Source: Massilia sp. W12 (GTDB lineage: Bacteria > Pseudomonadota > Gammaproteobacteria > Burkholderiales > Burkholderiaceae_D). From it: a stretch of DNA of 64,000 bases. A program made the position numbers and the translations under genes. The notes beneath the pieces were generated by a model. That model made no database searches. It was not told the origin of the DNA and saw nothing but the letters and a program-made list of their open reading frames with translations. The DNA lies in the NCBI RefSeq assembly GCF_037300705.1, contig NZ_CP147776.1, positions 4,650,001-4,714,000 of the forward strand, given 5' to 3'. Positions 28,926 through 36,606 of the stretch are shown here, piece by piece; position 1 is the stretch's first letter; each line of letters starts with the position of its first letter.

Positions 28926-29170
28926 GGTGCTCGCTTCTCGATGGGTTAGCAGACGCCATTCGATCGATTTAATGTCGGCGGGCGCACGTATTCGCGCGCC
29001 ACGACGCAAGTCACGCTGATGGTCTCCCCTTTACCTGCAGGCAGTTCAATGCGCCGCGCCCACAATTGTTGGCGCACCGTGCGCGATTCCACGTCAGGGC
29101 GTGCCGGCAGAACGAATTCGATCCGGCCCAGCGACTCGCCGGCGCAAGTGTGCTTGGCGCGTACCAGCCA
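28926..29170 (-). pseudogene. Decayed IS4-family transposase fragment
   Basis: Two frames joined by a frameshift near 28980 together resemble the middle of an IS4-family transposase. The first (29170-28976) reads WLVRAKHTCAGES, RIEFVLPARPD and ELPAGKGETISVTCVVAREY. The second (28988-28926) reads RAPADIKSIEWRLLTHREAST, the typical IEWRLLTNRE motif (quoted in part: IKSIEWRLLTHRE). Both ends of the gene and the terminal inverted repeats are missing. It marks past insertion-sequence activity directly upstream of the Tae4 gene. Confidence 0.75.
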
Positions 29171-29335
29171 AGCAAGAGGTAAGCCCAAATTGAATTGCGC
29201 GCAGCTCCCCGCACACAGAAAGATGACAAACGAGCGCATGGCAAAATGAAAAGCATGTGGAATCCCCGCCATATTCCTGACCTGCCCGGTTTTTCATGAT
29301 TTAATACCTGTGTCACGAACAGCCCGCTTCGCGCC

Positions 29336-31174
29336 ATGACCAGCCAGCCGCCGCTCATTGTTTTACTCACAGTCAACGAGCATGAAACCCATGCCGTGTT
29401 TGACGCCTTCCTGCCGGCCGGGCAGGCCCCGCAGCTCTGTGCGCGCGGCGGGGTGGATTATTTTGAGCTGGGCCAGCATGGCGGCAACCGGGTCTTGATG
29501 AGCATCAGCGAAATGGGCGCCGGCGGCATAGGCGCGGCGGCGCAGCGTGCGCAGGATGCAATCAACCATTGGCAGCCGCAAGCATTGATTGCGGTCGGGA
29601 TTGCTTTTGGCATGGATGAAAGCAAGCAAAAGATAGGCGATGTGCTGGTGTCCAGCCAGTTGCAGGAATATGAATTGGGCCGGCTCAATCAAGATGGCAG
29701 CCTGACCCCGCGCGGCGACAAACCGGGCGCGGCGCACCGGCTGTTGAACCGGGTGCGCAGTGTGAACACCATACAACAGCGCCTGCCGGGCGGCTGGCCC
29801 AAATTGCGCATCGGACTGCTGCTGTCCGGGCAAAAGCTGGTGGACAATCTGGATTACCGCAACAGCCTGCAAGCGCTGTTTAGCGAAGCCATCGGTGGCG
29901 AAATGGAAGGCAGCGGCTTATACGCCAGCGCCGGGCGCAGCAAAGTCGATTGGCTGGTGGTGAAAGCGATTTGCGACTGGGGCCATGATAAAAACCAGGG
30001 CAAGAAAGAGGAATGGCAACAGCAGGCGGCAGCGAATGCGGCGCGCGTGGTGTTGGAGATGTTGCGGGCGCCGGGTTTGTATCAAGAGCAGGAGGGCAGC
30101 GCGCAGCAGGTGGCGCATGCTGCGCCCTTGGTCACAGCCGCGCCGCCGGCATCTGCGCCAAATCCACCTTCGCCAGCGCCGGCGCCCATACCCGCCAGCA
30201 CGCCTGCGCCATGTCCCTCCTGGGCTTTGCAGCGCAAAGGCGATCACGTCTTACTCCCCGTGCCCTGGGGCGCGCCGCAATGGCTTCCAATGCCTCTGGA
30301 TGACAATTTTCCGCAGGTATTGTGTCAGGCTGACACGCCTTTTCCCAAAGTGGGCGGACTGCAAATCAGCAGCTTTGTTTTAAAGCGTGATGAAGTGGGT
30401 TTGCTGGCGGAAATGACGCTGTCGCGCGTCTTGACCCAGGCTTTCCGCTATATTCGACCCGGGGCGTTTCTGATGGGTTCGTCAGCGGATGAGGCAGATA
30501 GACAAGATAATGAAACCCAGCATTGGGTCAGCATCAGCCAGGGTTTTTGGCTGGCCGATACCGCCTTCACCCAAGCTTGGTGGCAGGCGCTGATGGGGAA
30601 TAATCCCAGCCATTTCAATCAAGCTAATGGCGGCGGGCCGGAACATCCGGTGGAGAACGTCAGTTGGCTGGATGTGCAAGCCTGCGTGCGCAAGTTGGCT
30701 GCTTTACTGCCCGCATGCCTGCCCAGCCTGCCGACAGAAGCGGAATGGGAATATGCCTGCCGCGCTGGCAGCCAAACAGCGTTTTCCTTTGGCGACAATA
30801 TTCATCCTGGCGTGGTGAATTATGAAGGCAACCATCCCTATAAAAATGCAGCCAAGGGCTTGTACCGGCAAAAGACTGTGCCGGTCAAAGACTTGCCGGC
30901 GAATGGCTGGGGTTTGTACCAAATGCATGGCAATGTGTGGGAGTGGTGTGCGGATGGGTATGTGGAAAATTTGGGGCAAGGCTTGGTCGAAGATCCGGGC
31001 TTAGCGCAAGCCTTGGCGCCAAAACTGGATGAGGAAGGCTGGCGGGTGCTGCGTGGTGGTTCGTGGCGCGTCTACGCGCTGAACGCGCGCGCCGCCGACC
31101 GGACCGGGTACTGGCCGGACTGGCTGAACGACGGTATCGGTTGGCGTGTGGCCCTCAGGTCAAGGCAGCCCTAG
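29336..31174 (+). CDS. Nucleoside-phosphorylase-domain / FGE-sulfatase-domain fusion, candidate hypervariable receptor
   Basis: A 612-residue protein in three parts. Residues 5-245 are a PNP/MTA-nucleosidase-like domain: SEMGAGGIGAAAQ, ALIAVGIAFGMDESKQKIGD, GGEMEGSGLYASA (ribose-site Glu region) and VVKAICDWGHDKN (catalytic-Asp region). Residues 250-295 are a Pro/Ala linker. Residues 365-612 are an FGE-sulfatase domain (C-type-lectin fold): GAFLMGSSADEADR, PVENVSWLDVQA, SLPTEAEWEYACRAG, QMHGNVWEWCADGY, WRVLRGGSW and IGWRVAL. The paired Cys of true FGE are absent near ALNARAADR, so binding rather than catalysis is likely. The PNP type resembles effector domains of conflict systems. The C-terminus resembles a DGR variable region. 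The start codon has only a weak ribosome binding site. Confidence 0.88.
   Translation: MTSQPPLIVLLTVNEHETHAVFDAFLPAGQAPQLCARGGVDYFELGQHGGNRVLMSISEMGAGGIGAAAQRAQDAINHWQPQALIAVGIAFGMDESKQKIGDVLVSSQLQEYELGRLNQDGSLTPRGDKPGAAHRLLNRVRSVNTIQQRLPGGWPKLRIGLLLSGQKLVDNLDYRNSLQALFSEAIGGEMEGSGLYASAGRSKVDWLVVKAICDWGHDKNQGKKEEWQQQAAANAARVVLEMLRAPGLYQEQEGSAQQVAHAAPLVTAAPPASAPNPPSPAPAPIPASTPAPCPSWALQRKGDHVLLPVPWGAPQWLPMPLDDNFPQVLCQADTPFPKVGGLQISSFVLKRDEVGLLAEMTLSRVLTQAFRYIRPGAFLMGSSADEADRQDNETQHWVSISQGFWLADTAFTQAWWQALMGNNPSHFNQANGGGPEHPVENVSWLDVQACVRKLAALLPACLPSLPTEAEWEYACRAGSQTAFSFGDNIHPGVVNYEGNHPYKNAAKGLYRQKTVPVKDLPANGWGLYQMHGNVWEWCADGYVENLGQGLVEDPGLAQALAPKLDEEGWRVLRGGSWRVYALNARAADRTGYWPDWLNDGIGWRVALRSRQP
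31046..31172 (+). other. DGR variable-region-like 3' end of the fusion gene
   Basis: The last 42 codons run from VLRGGSW to IGWRVALRSRQP, the segment that is diversified in DGR-targeted FGE-lectin proteins. Fixed residues (RGGSW, N-R-A, IGxRVAL) alternate with positions at about 577-580, 587-592 and 595-599. Many of the latter codons end in C (CGC, GTC, TAC, GAC, ACC), as expected if copied from AAC codons with adenine mutagenesis. No template repeat or reverse transcriptase is in the window, so active diversification is not shown. Confidence 0.45.
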
Positions 31175-31309
31175 GCAAGCGCAGCGCGCCTGGGGCCAGT
31201 GCTTTTCCGGGTTGCTTTTTCGGTTTTCACGGTGTTGGGGTTTTCAAGGGTTTTCCGGTTTTAAGGTTTTGCGGTTTTCAAGATTTTTCCCGTTTTATCC
31301 CCGGCTTGC

Positions 31310-31427
31310 CGGGGATCATTTCACGCTTTCGCACAAAGACGAAACCCTCAGCGCCTTGCTCGCGCGCATCCAGGCCCAGCGCGCCGCGCCTGCGAAGGCG
31401 AAAAAGCCGCGCGCCGGCAAGGCCTAA
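31310..31427 (+). pseudogene. Possible C-terminal remnant of a type I restriction specificity subunit (hsdS)
   Basis: An open frame ending at 31427 finishes with HFTLSHKDETLSALLARIQ and a Lys/Ala/Pro-rich tail (AKAKKPRAGKA). This pattern is like the C-termini of HsdS proteins. The frame upstream runs into the GGTTTT-rich tract and has no HsdS features. DUF1016 nuclease genes often sit beside hsdS in type I loci, and one follows here at 31883. The call is tentative. The remaining sequence to 31830 holds an 18-bp inverted repeat (31480-31497 / 31731-31748) and no gene I can support. Confidence 0.3.
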
Positions 31428-31830
31428 TCAACAAACCCGCAGCAAACCCGCAGCGGCGGGCGCGATTGGCAAAGCCCGCCAGGGCAATCGCATGAAGCCG
31501 GGTGGTTTAAATTGGCGCCGGGTTTTGTGCTGTGGCTTGCTTATTGATATGCCAGCAACACGGTTTTTCGTCTGCGAAGTTTGCGGGCGACCTGCCGGTC
31601 CGCCCCTGCGCAGCAAACGCTGTGGGCCAAAATCAGGCCTTTGGGTGCGAAACTATGCAGCGGGAGCGGGATGCGGCAATACAAAACGCTGCTTGGCTTA
31701 GATGTGGAAACGGCTGGCGGCAAGTTAAACCTTGATGCGATTGCCCTGCAAAGCCCGCCAGCATCCCCGGCTTTTTGCCACAGCTGTGGCAAAATTGGCC
31801 GGCAGAAAGCAATGCGGCACGCGCCAAAGC

Positions 31831-31859
31831 CAATTGGGCAAGCGCCTGTTGCCCAATTG
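31831..31859. repeat. Perfect 11-bp inverted repeat upstream of the DUF1016 gene
   Basis: Arms CAATTGGGCAA (31831-31841) and TTGCCCAATTG (31849-31859) with a 7-base loop, 24 bp before the ATG. Nearly the same palindrome (AATTGGGCAACCA / TGGTTGCCCAATT, 32176-32202) recurs inside the gene. It may be an operator or an RNA hairpin near the ribosome binding site. Confidence 0.55.
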
Positions 31860-31882
31860 ATGCAAAGAAAATAGGATGCAGC

Positions 31883-32947
31883 ATGAGCGAACTTGCCAAC
31901 TATAGCGGTCTCTTAAGCGAAATTAAAAGCCGCATCGCACACGCGCAAACGCGCGCGATGCAGGCGGTCAATAGCGAATTGATCCGGCTGTATTGGCATA
32001 TCGGCCAATTATTGGCTGAGCGGCAAGATCAGGAAGGCTGGGGTAAAGGCGTCATCCCCCGACTGTCGCAAGATATCCGCAATGAATTACCTGAGGTGAA
32101 AGGGTTTTCTGAGCGGAATTTAAAATTGATGGATCAGTTTTATAACACTTATCCAGACTTATTCAGCACGGACTTAATTGGGCAACCACTGGTTGCCCAA
32201 TTGCCCTGGGCGCACAATGTCTTGCTGATGCAGACCATCAAAGATGAGGCCAGCCGCTTCTGGTATATGGAACAAGCGCTGGCCCACGGCTGGAGCCGCA
32301 ATATACTCAAGTTGCAAATTGAAAGTGGTTTGCATCGTCGCCAAGGCCAAGCCATCAGCAACTTCCAACAGCGCCTGCCTTCCCCGCAATCCGATCTGGC
32401 GCAGCAGGCGCTGAAAGACCCGTATATTTTTGATTTTTTAACCCTCGAAGCCCGCTTCCATGAGCGTGAATTGGAAACCGGCTTGCTGGCCCACCTGGAA
32501 AAATTCCTGTTGGAACTGGGACAGGGCTTCGCCTTCGTCGGGCGGCAATACCATTTGCGTGTGGGCGAGAGCGATTTCTATCCGGATTTGCTGTTCTACC
32601 ATCTGAAACTGCGCTGCTATATGGTGATTGAACTCAAGCGCGGCGAGTTCAAGCCGGAATATGCGGGCAAACTGAATTTCTATTGCAATGTGGTGGACGA
32701 CACCCTGCGCCACCCGCAAGATGCGCCCACCATCGGCCTGATTTTGTGCCAGGGCAAAGATAATGTGCTGGCCGAATACGCACTGCGCGGGATTGATAAA
32801 CCCATCGGCATCGCAAGCTACGAACTGACACGCGCCTTGCCCGCCACCCTGGTTTCAGCCTTGCCCAGCATCGAAATGCTGGAAGCTGAGCTGGCCGCTA
32901 TCGCACAATTTGAGCCTGAAATCAATGGTGAAATCAATCGAGTCTGA
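31883..32947 (+). CDS. DUF1016 / PD-(D/E)XK nuclease-domain protein (YhcG-like)
   Basis: A 354-residue protein with the two DUF1016 parts. The N-terminal segment (LIRLYWHIGQLLAERQ, GWGKGVIPRLSQDI, GFSERNLKLMDQFY) is followed by LVAQLPWAHNVLLM. The C-terminal nuclease core is GESDFYPDLLFYHLKLRCY then VIELKRGEFKPEYAGKLNFY, giving the PD...ExK metal site. The ATG at 31883 follows AGGA by six bases. Family members often lie in or next to restriction-modification and other defence loci. The last codons and the stop TGA are provided by the right 26-bp repeat, so the C-terminus was shaped by that element. Confidence 0.88.
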   Translation: MSELANYSGLLSEIKSRIAHAQTRAMQAVNSELIRLYWHIGQLLAERQDQEGWGKGVIPRLSQDIRNELPEVKGFSERNLKLMDQFYNTYPDLFSTDLIGQPLVAQLPWAHNVLLMQTIKDEASRFWYMEQALAHGWSRNILKLQIESGLHRRQGQAISNFQQRLPSPQSDLAQQALKDPYIFDFLTLEARFHERELETGLLAHLEKFLLELGQGFAFVGRQYHLRVGESDFYPDLLFYHLKLRCYMVIELKRGEFKPEYAGKLNFYCNVVDDTLRHPQDAPTIGLILCQGKDNVLAEYALRGIDKPIGIASYELTRALPATLVSALPSIEMLEAELAAIAQFEPEINGEINRV

Positions 32948-33022
32948 CCCCATTGATTTCAATTCTCATGACCCCATTGATTCACCCCATTGATTCCTTT
33001 GAGTCTGACCCCATTGATTTTT
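32932..33022 (+). repeat. Right copy of the 26-bp direct repeat plus partial copies
   Basis: 32932-32957 is identical to 27540-27565. Partial copies follow: GACCCCATTGATT near 32970, ACCCCATTGATT near 32984 and GAGTCTGACCCCATTGAT at 33001-33018. The arms ATCAAT and ATTGAT also make each unit a weak inverted repeat. The first copy covers the DUF1016 stop codon. Confidence 0.75.
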
Positions 33023-33204
33023 GCCATCTGCCGGCGGCAGGCTGCGTGCGCGGGATTTGCGCCGTACTGGCATATTTTGCCCAGGCCGCGCCGGCAAAAG
33101 CTGTGCGCACAACAGCCGCGCCCACACTCCATTCTGCTATCATTTCCAGTCTGCATCCGCGCAGCATGAAAACGTTGCGCGCCACTATCTGGAGACTGCC
33201 CATC

Positions 33205-33630
33205 ATGAAAACATCCCCCCTGTCAGCCCGCCGTGGCTTCACCCTGCTGGAATTATTGGTGGTGATGGTCATCATCGGTTTGCTGGCGGCGTTTGTCGGC
33301 CCGCGCTTTTTCGGCCAGCTCGGCAAATCCGAAACCAAGACCGCCAAGGTGCAAATCGAAGCCCTGGCCAAAGCGCTCGACACCTACCGCCTCGACACCG
33401 GGCACTATCCCAGCACGGAACAAGGCTTGGCGGCGCTCAATACCAAACCCGCCGAAGAAAGCAAATGGAGCGGCCCGTATCTGAGCAAAGCGCTGCCCAA
33501 CGATCCCTGGGGCAAACCCTTCATCTACCGCATGCCGGGCAGCAATGGCGCTGATTTTGATCTGCTGTCCTACGGCAAAGACGGACAAGCCGGCGGAGAA
33601 GGCGATAACGCCGACATCAGCTTCAAATGA
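33205..33630 (+). CDS. gspG: Major pseudopilin GspG
   Basis: A type II secretion major pseudopilin of 141 residues. The prepilin cleavage site RRG^FTLLELLVVMVIIGLLAA has Phe+1 and Glu+5. The body contains ALDTYRLDTGHYPSTEQGL and DPWGKPFIYRMPG, with the calcium-site region near the end (GKDGQAGGEGDNADI), all typical GspG. The ATG at 33205 gives the short basic leader MKTSPLSARRG. It starts an operon of seven genes, almost all overlapping. A prepilin peptidase is needed and is not in the window. Confidence 0.94.
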   Translation: MKTSPLSARRGFTLLELLVVMVIIGLLAAFVGPRFFGQLGKSETKTAKVQIEALAKALDTYRLDTGHYPSTEQGLAALNTKPAEESKWSGPYLSKALPNDPWGKPFIYRMPGSNGADFDLLSYGKDGQAGGEGDNADISFK

Positions 33631-35303
33631 ACCAAGGCGCGGCCACGCTCAGCCCGGCGCTGCTGGAGCAGGCGCGCGACGCTGCGCTGGCGCAGGGGCG
33701 GCCGCAATTGGCCTTGCTGGAAGAATTGTCCGGCCTGGCCGCGCCGGAATTTGTGCGCGCCCTGGCCGCCCTGTTTGCCTGGCCTGCGCTGGACATGCAA
33801 CAACTGCAAGCCGCCGCACCCGCCTTTGATTTACTCCCCTTCGCCCGCTGCGCGCAACAGGAATGCATTTTGCTGCGCCAAGCCGACGCCGCCAGCCCGC
33901 TGCTGGTGATCGCCGATCCGTTTAACACCGATTTGCCGGACTGGGCCGCGCAACAGGTGCGCGGCCCGTTTCAACTCTGTCTGGCGCACCGGCAGGATAT
34001 CAGCGCCTGGCTGCAGCAGCAGGAAAACGCGCAGCAGGCGATGCAGGATATTTTGCGCGATGACGACAGCTTGCCGGATGAGGAAAGCGGGGTCGAAGAT
34101 ATTTCCTTAGCGCGCATCAGTGCAGATGCCTCGCCGGTGGTGCGGCTGGTGAATTCCACCCTGTATGACGCGCTCAAATTCGGCGCTTCCGATATTCACC
34201 TGGAATGTGAAGCCGGGGTCTTGAATATCAAATACCGCATCGATGGCGTATTGCTGCCGGCGGGACAGGCGCAAGGCATGCATCTGGCGGAACAGATCAT
34301 TTCGCGCATCAAAGTTATGGCCGAACTGGATATCGGCGAGCGCCGCGTGCCGCAGGACGGGCGTTTCAAAGTGCGCATGAAGGGACGTGAAATCGACTTC
34401 CGCGTCTCGATCATGCCGAATATTTTCGGCGAGGATGCGGTGCTGCGCCTGCTGGACCGGCGCACCCTGGGCGAAGCCAGCCAAAGCCTGCGCCTGGAAC
34501 ATCTGGGCTTGAATCCGGATGCGATCAGTCTGATCCGGCGCCTGGCCGGCAAACCGCACGGCATGTTGCTGGTGACAGGCCCGACCGGCTCAGGCAAGAC
34601 CACCACGCTGTATGCCGCGCTGACAGAGATCAACAGCGGGCACGACAAAATTGTGACGATTGAAGACCCGGTTGAATACCGCCTGCCAAAAGTATTGCAA
34701 ATCCCGGTGAATGAAAAAAAAGGCTTGAGCTTTGCGCGCGGCTTACGCTCGATTTTGCGGCATGACCCCGACAAAATCATGGTGGGCGAGATCCGCGATG
34801 ATGAAACTGCGCAAATCGCCGTGCAAGCCGCACTGACCGGCCATCTGGTGTTCACCACGGTGCACGCCAACAATGTATTTGATGTGGTGGGGCGCTTTTT
34901 GCATATGGGGGTGGATTCTTACAGCTTTGCCGCAGCCTTGAACGGGGTGGTGGCGCAACGCTTGCTGCGTATCAATTGCCCGCATTGCGCGGCCCCGGCG
35001 CCGCCCACAGCGGCGGAATTGCAAGCCAGCGGTTTGTGCGCGGAACAGGTGCAGGGTTGGCAATTCCGCGCCGGACGCGGTTGCGGTCAATGCCGTGGCG
35101 CCGGCTATAAAGGCCGCAAAGCAGTCGCAGAAGTGTTGGAGTTGAATGATGCGCTGCGCGAAATGATCAGCAGCCGTGCGCCGCTGCTGCGTATGCGTGA
35201 AGAAGCCGCAAAACTCGGTTTGCGCCCGGCGCGTGAGGCCGCGCTGGATCTGGTGCGCTGCGGCGAAACCACCTTGCAGGAGCTCAATCGTGTCACTTAT
35301 TGA
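33627..35303 (+). CDS. gspE: Type II secretion / type IV pilus assembly ATPase GspE
   Basis: A 558-residue secretion ATPase. An N-terminal N1/N2 domain is followed by the catalytic core: Walker A GPTGSGKTTTLYAAL, Asp box KIVTIEDPVEYRLP, Walker B RHDPDKIMVGEIRDDETA and His box TGHLVFTTVHANN. A zinc-binding CPHC...CGQC pair follows. The first ATG overlaps the gspG stop (ATGA). It would power pseudopilus assembly with an inner-membrane GspF, which is missing here. Confidence 0.95.
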   Translation: MNQGAATLSPALLEQARDAALAQGRPQLALLEELSGLAAPEFVRALAALFAWPALDMQQLQAAAPAFDLLPFARCAQQECILLRQADAASPLLVIADPFNTDLPDWAAQQVRGPFQLCLAHRQDISAWLQQQENAQQAMQDILRDDDSLPDEESGVEDISLARISADASPVVRLVNSTLYDALKFGASDIHLECEAGVLNIKYRIDGVLLPAGQAQGMHLAEQIISRIKVMAELDIGERRVPQDGRFKVRMKGREIDFRVSIMPNIFGEDAVLRLLDRRTLGEASQSLRLEHLGLNPDAISLIRRLAGKPHGMLLVTGPTGSGKTTTLYAALTEINSGHDKIVTIEDPVEYRLPKVLQIPVNEKKGLSFARGLRSILRHDPDKIMVGEIRDDETAQIAVQAALTGHLVFTTVHANNVFDVVGRFLHMGVDSYSFAAALNGVVAQRLLRINCPHCAAPAPPTAAELQASGLCAEQVQGWQFRAGRGCGQCRGAGYKGRKAVAEVLELNDALREMISSRAPLLRMREEAAKLGLRPAREAALDLVRCGETTLQELNRVTY

Positions 35304-36606
35304 AAGCAGCGTGCGGCTGTGTGTGGCGCTGCAAGCCGGCAGCGTCGCTTGCGCGCTGTGGCGGCGTGGCCGCTTGCAAGCCGACAGCGCCTGGCGCGCA
35401 AAGCCGCAGGCGGAAGGCGGCGATTGGCCGGAATTAATCGCCCTGCTGGAGGCGCATTTGCAAAATGGCGCGCCGCTGCCGCCCGGCTGCGCGCTGCAAA
35501 TCAGCCTGGGCAGCCGCTGGTGCGCCAGTTTGCGCCTGCCCTGGAGCGATGCGCTGCTGCAGCAAGACAGCGCGACCCGCTTCATGCAGGCGCAATTCGC
35601 CGCCGTGTTTGGTCAAAGCGCAGACTGGGCTTTGCGCTGCGTCGATGGCGCGTATGGGCAGCCGCGCCTGCTGTACGGCATACGCAGCGATTTGCTGGCC
35701 GCGCTGCAGGATTTCGCGCACAAACACGGCTTGCGCTTAAGCTCAGTGCAAGCGCAAAGCGCGCATGCCTGGCGCGCTTTGCGCCAAAGCCAGCGCCGTC
35801 TGCGCCTGGCGCTGCTGGTGGAAGATGATCGGCTCTGCCTGCTGCAAGGAGAACACGGCTTGCTGCAGGCGCTGCATGCGGAATATCTGAACGCCAGCCA
35901 GCTGTCCGAATTCTTGCCCGCATTCTGGCGCCGCGCCTGCCTGCGTCATCCCGAATTGGCGCAGGCGCGTCACATTCCGCTGTTGGATCTCAAGCACGGC
36001 GCGAGCGTCGTAACAGTAGCGCCGTTTTTTCATGTGCCGCCAGGACCGGCTTGGCTGGATGCGGACTACGCCTGCCTGCTGGCGCAACGCAAACCGGACA
36101 GCGGCGACGCCGATTGGGGGGAAGCGCCCGGCGCCGGCAAAGCCTGGCCCTGGCTGGCCCCGGCGGCCGCACTGCTGCTGGCCGCCGCCCTCGATTGGGG
36201 CCAGCAAAAAAGCGCTTTGCAACAAGCCCATAAGCAGGTGCAAATCTTAGCCCCGGCGGTTCAGGCGCAGGCAGGCCGCAACGCACAGCAACAACGCGCG
36301 CTGGAACAGCAAGCCGCCGCCGTGCGTCAGGCCGCGCATCAACTCGCCTTGCCGCTGCCGGATATTCTGCTGGCTTTGCGCGCGCCGCGCGATGTCAAAG
36401 TAGCGGCGCTGGGACTGGATTTGAGCACCAGCGAAGCACGCCAGCGCCTGCAATTGCAAGCGCAAGCCGAAAACAGCGCGCACATGATGCAATATCTGGC
36501 CTGGCTCGAAGAACAGGGACGCTTTAAACGCATCGAATTGCAAAAACACGAAACCCGCGATGATGGCCTGATTCTTTTTCAAATGGAGTTATGGTGGCAA
36601 TCCTGA
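35290..36606 (+). CDS. PilM/GspL-like inner-membrane platform protein
   Basis: About 438 residues with an actin-like N-terminal part (VRLCVALQAGSVACALWRRG, LQISLGSRWCASLRLPW) as in PilM and cytoplasmic GspL. A hydrophobic segment follows (AWPWLAPAAALLLAAAL, about residue 295), then a Gln/Ala-rich coiled coil and a PilN-like periplasmic end. It looks like PilM and PilN joined, the GspL architecture. The GTG at 35290 is chosen because AGGAG is seven bases upstream; it lies inside the end of gspE. The longer frame is a shadow of gspE. Confidence 0.78.
   Translation: MSLIESSVRLCVALQAGSVACALWRRGRLQADSAWRAKPQAEGGDWPELIALLEAHLQNGAPLPPGCALQISLGSRWCASLRLPWSDALLQQDSATRFMQAQFAAVFGQSADWALRCVDGAYGQPRLLYGIRSDLLAALQDFAHKHGLRLSSVQAQSAHAWRALRQSQRRLRLALLVEDDRLCLLQGEHGLLQALHAEYLNASQLSEFLPAFWRRACLRHPELAQARHIPLLDLKHGASVVTVAPFFHVPPGPAWLDADYACLLAQRKPDSGDADWGEAPGAGKAWPWLAPAAALLLAAALDWGQQKSALQQAHKQVQILAPAVQAQAGRNAQQQRALEQQAAAVRQAAHQLALPLPDILLALRAPRDVKVAALGLDLSTSEARQRLQLQAQAENSAHMMQYLAWLEEQGRFKRIELQKHETRDDGLILFQMELWWQS

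Noticed and set aside
29011-29376. Minus-strand frame of 121 residues with a hydrophobic part
   Set aside because: It is a frame shadow of the transposase remnant and of the fusion-gene start; no ribosome binding site and no conserved motif.
31175-33022. Search for a DGR reverse transcriptase and template repeat next to the VR-like end
   Set aside because: No frame with RT motifs and no second copy of the RGGSW-coding segment with AAC-rich codons was found here.
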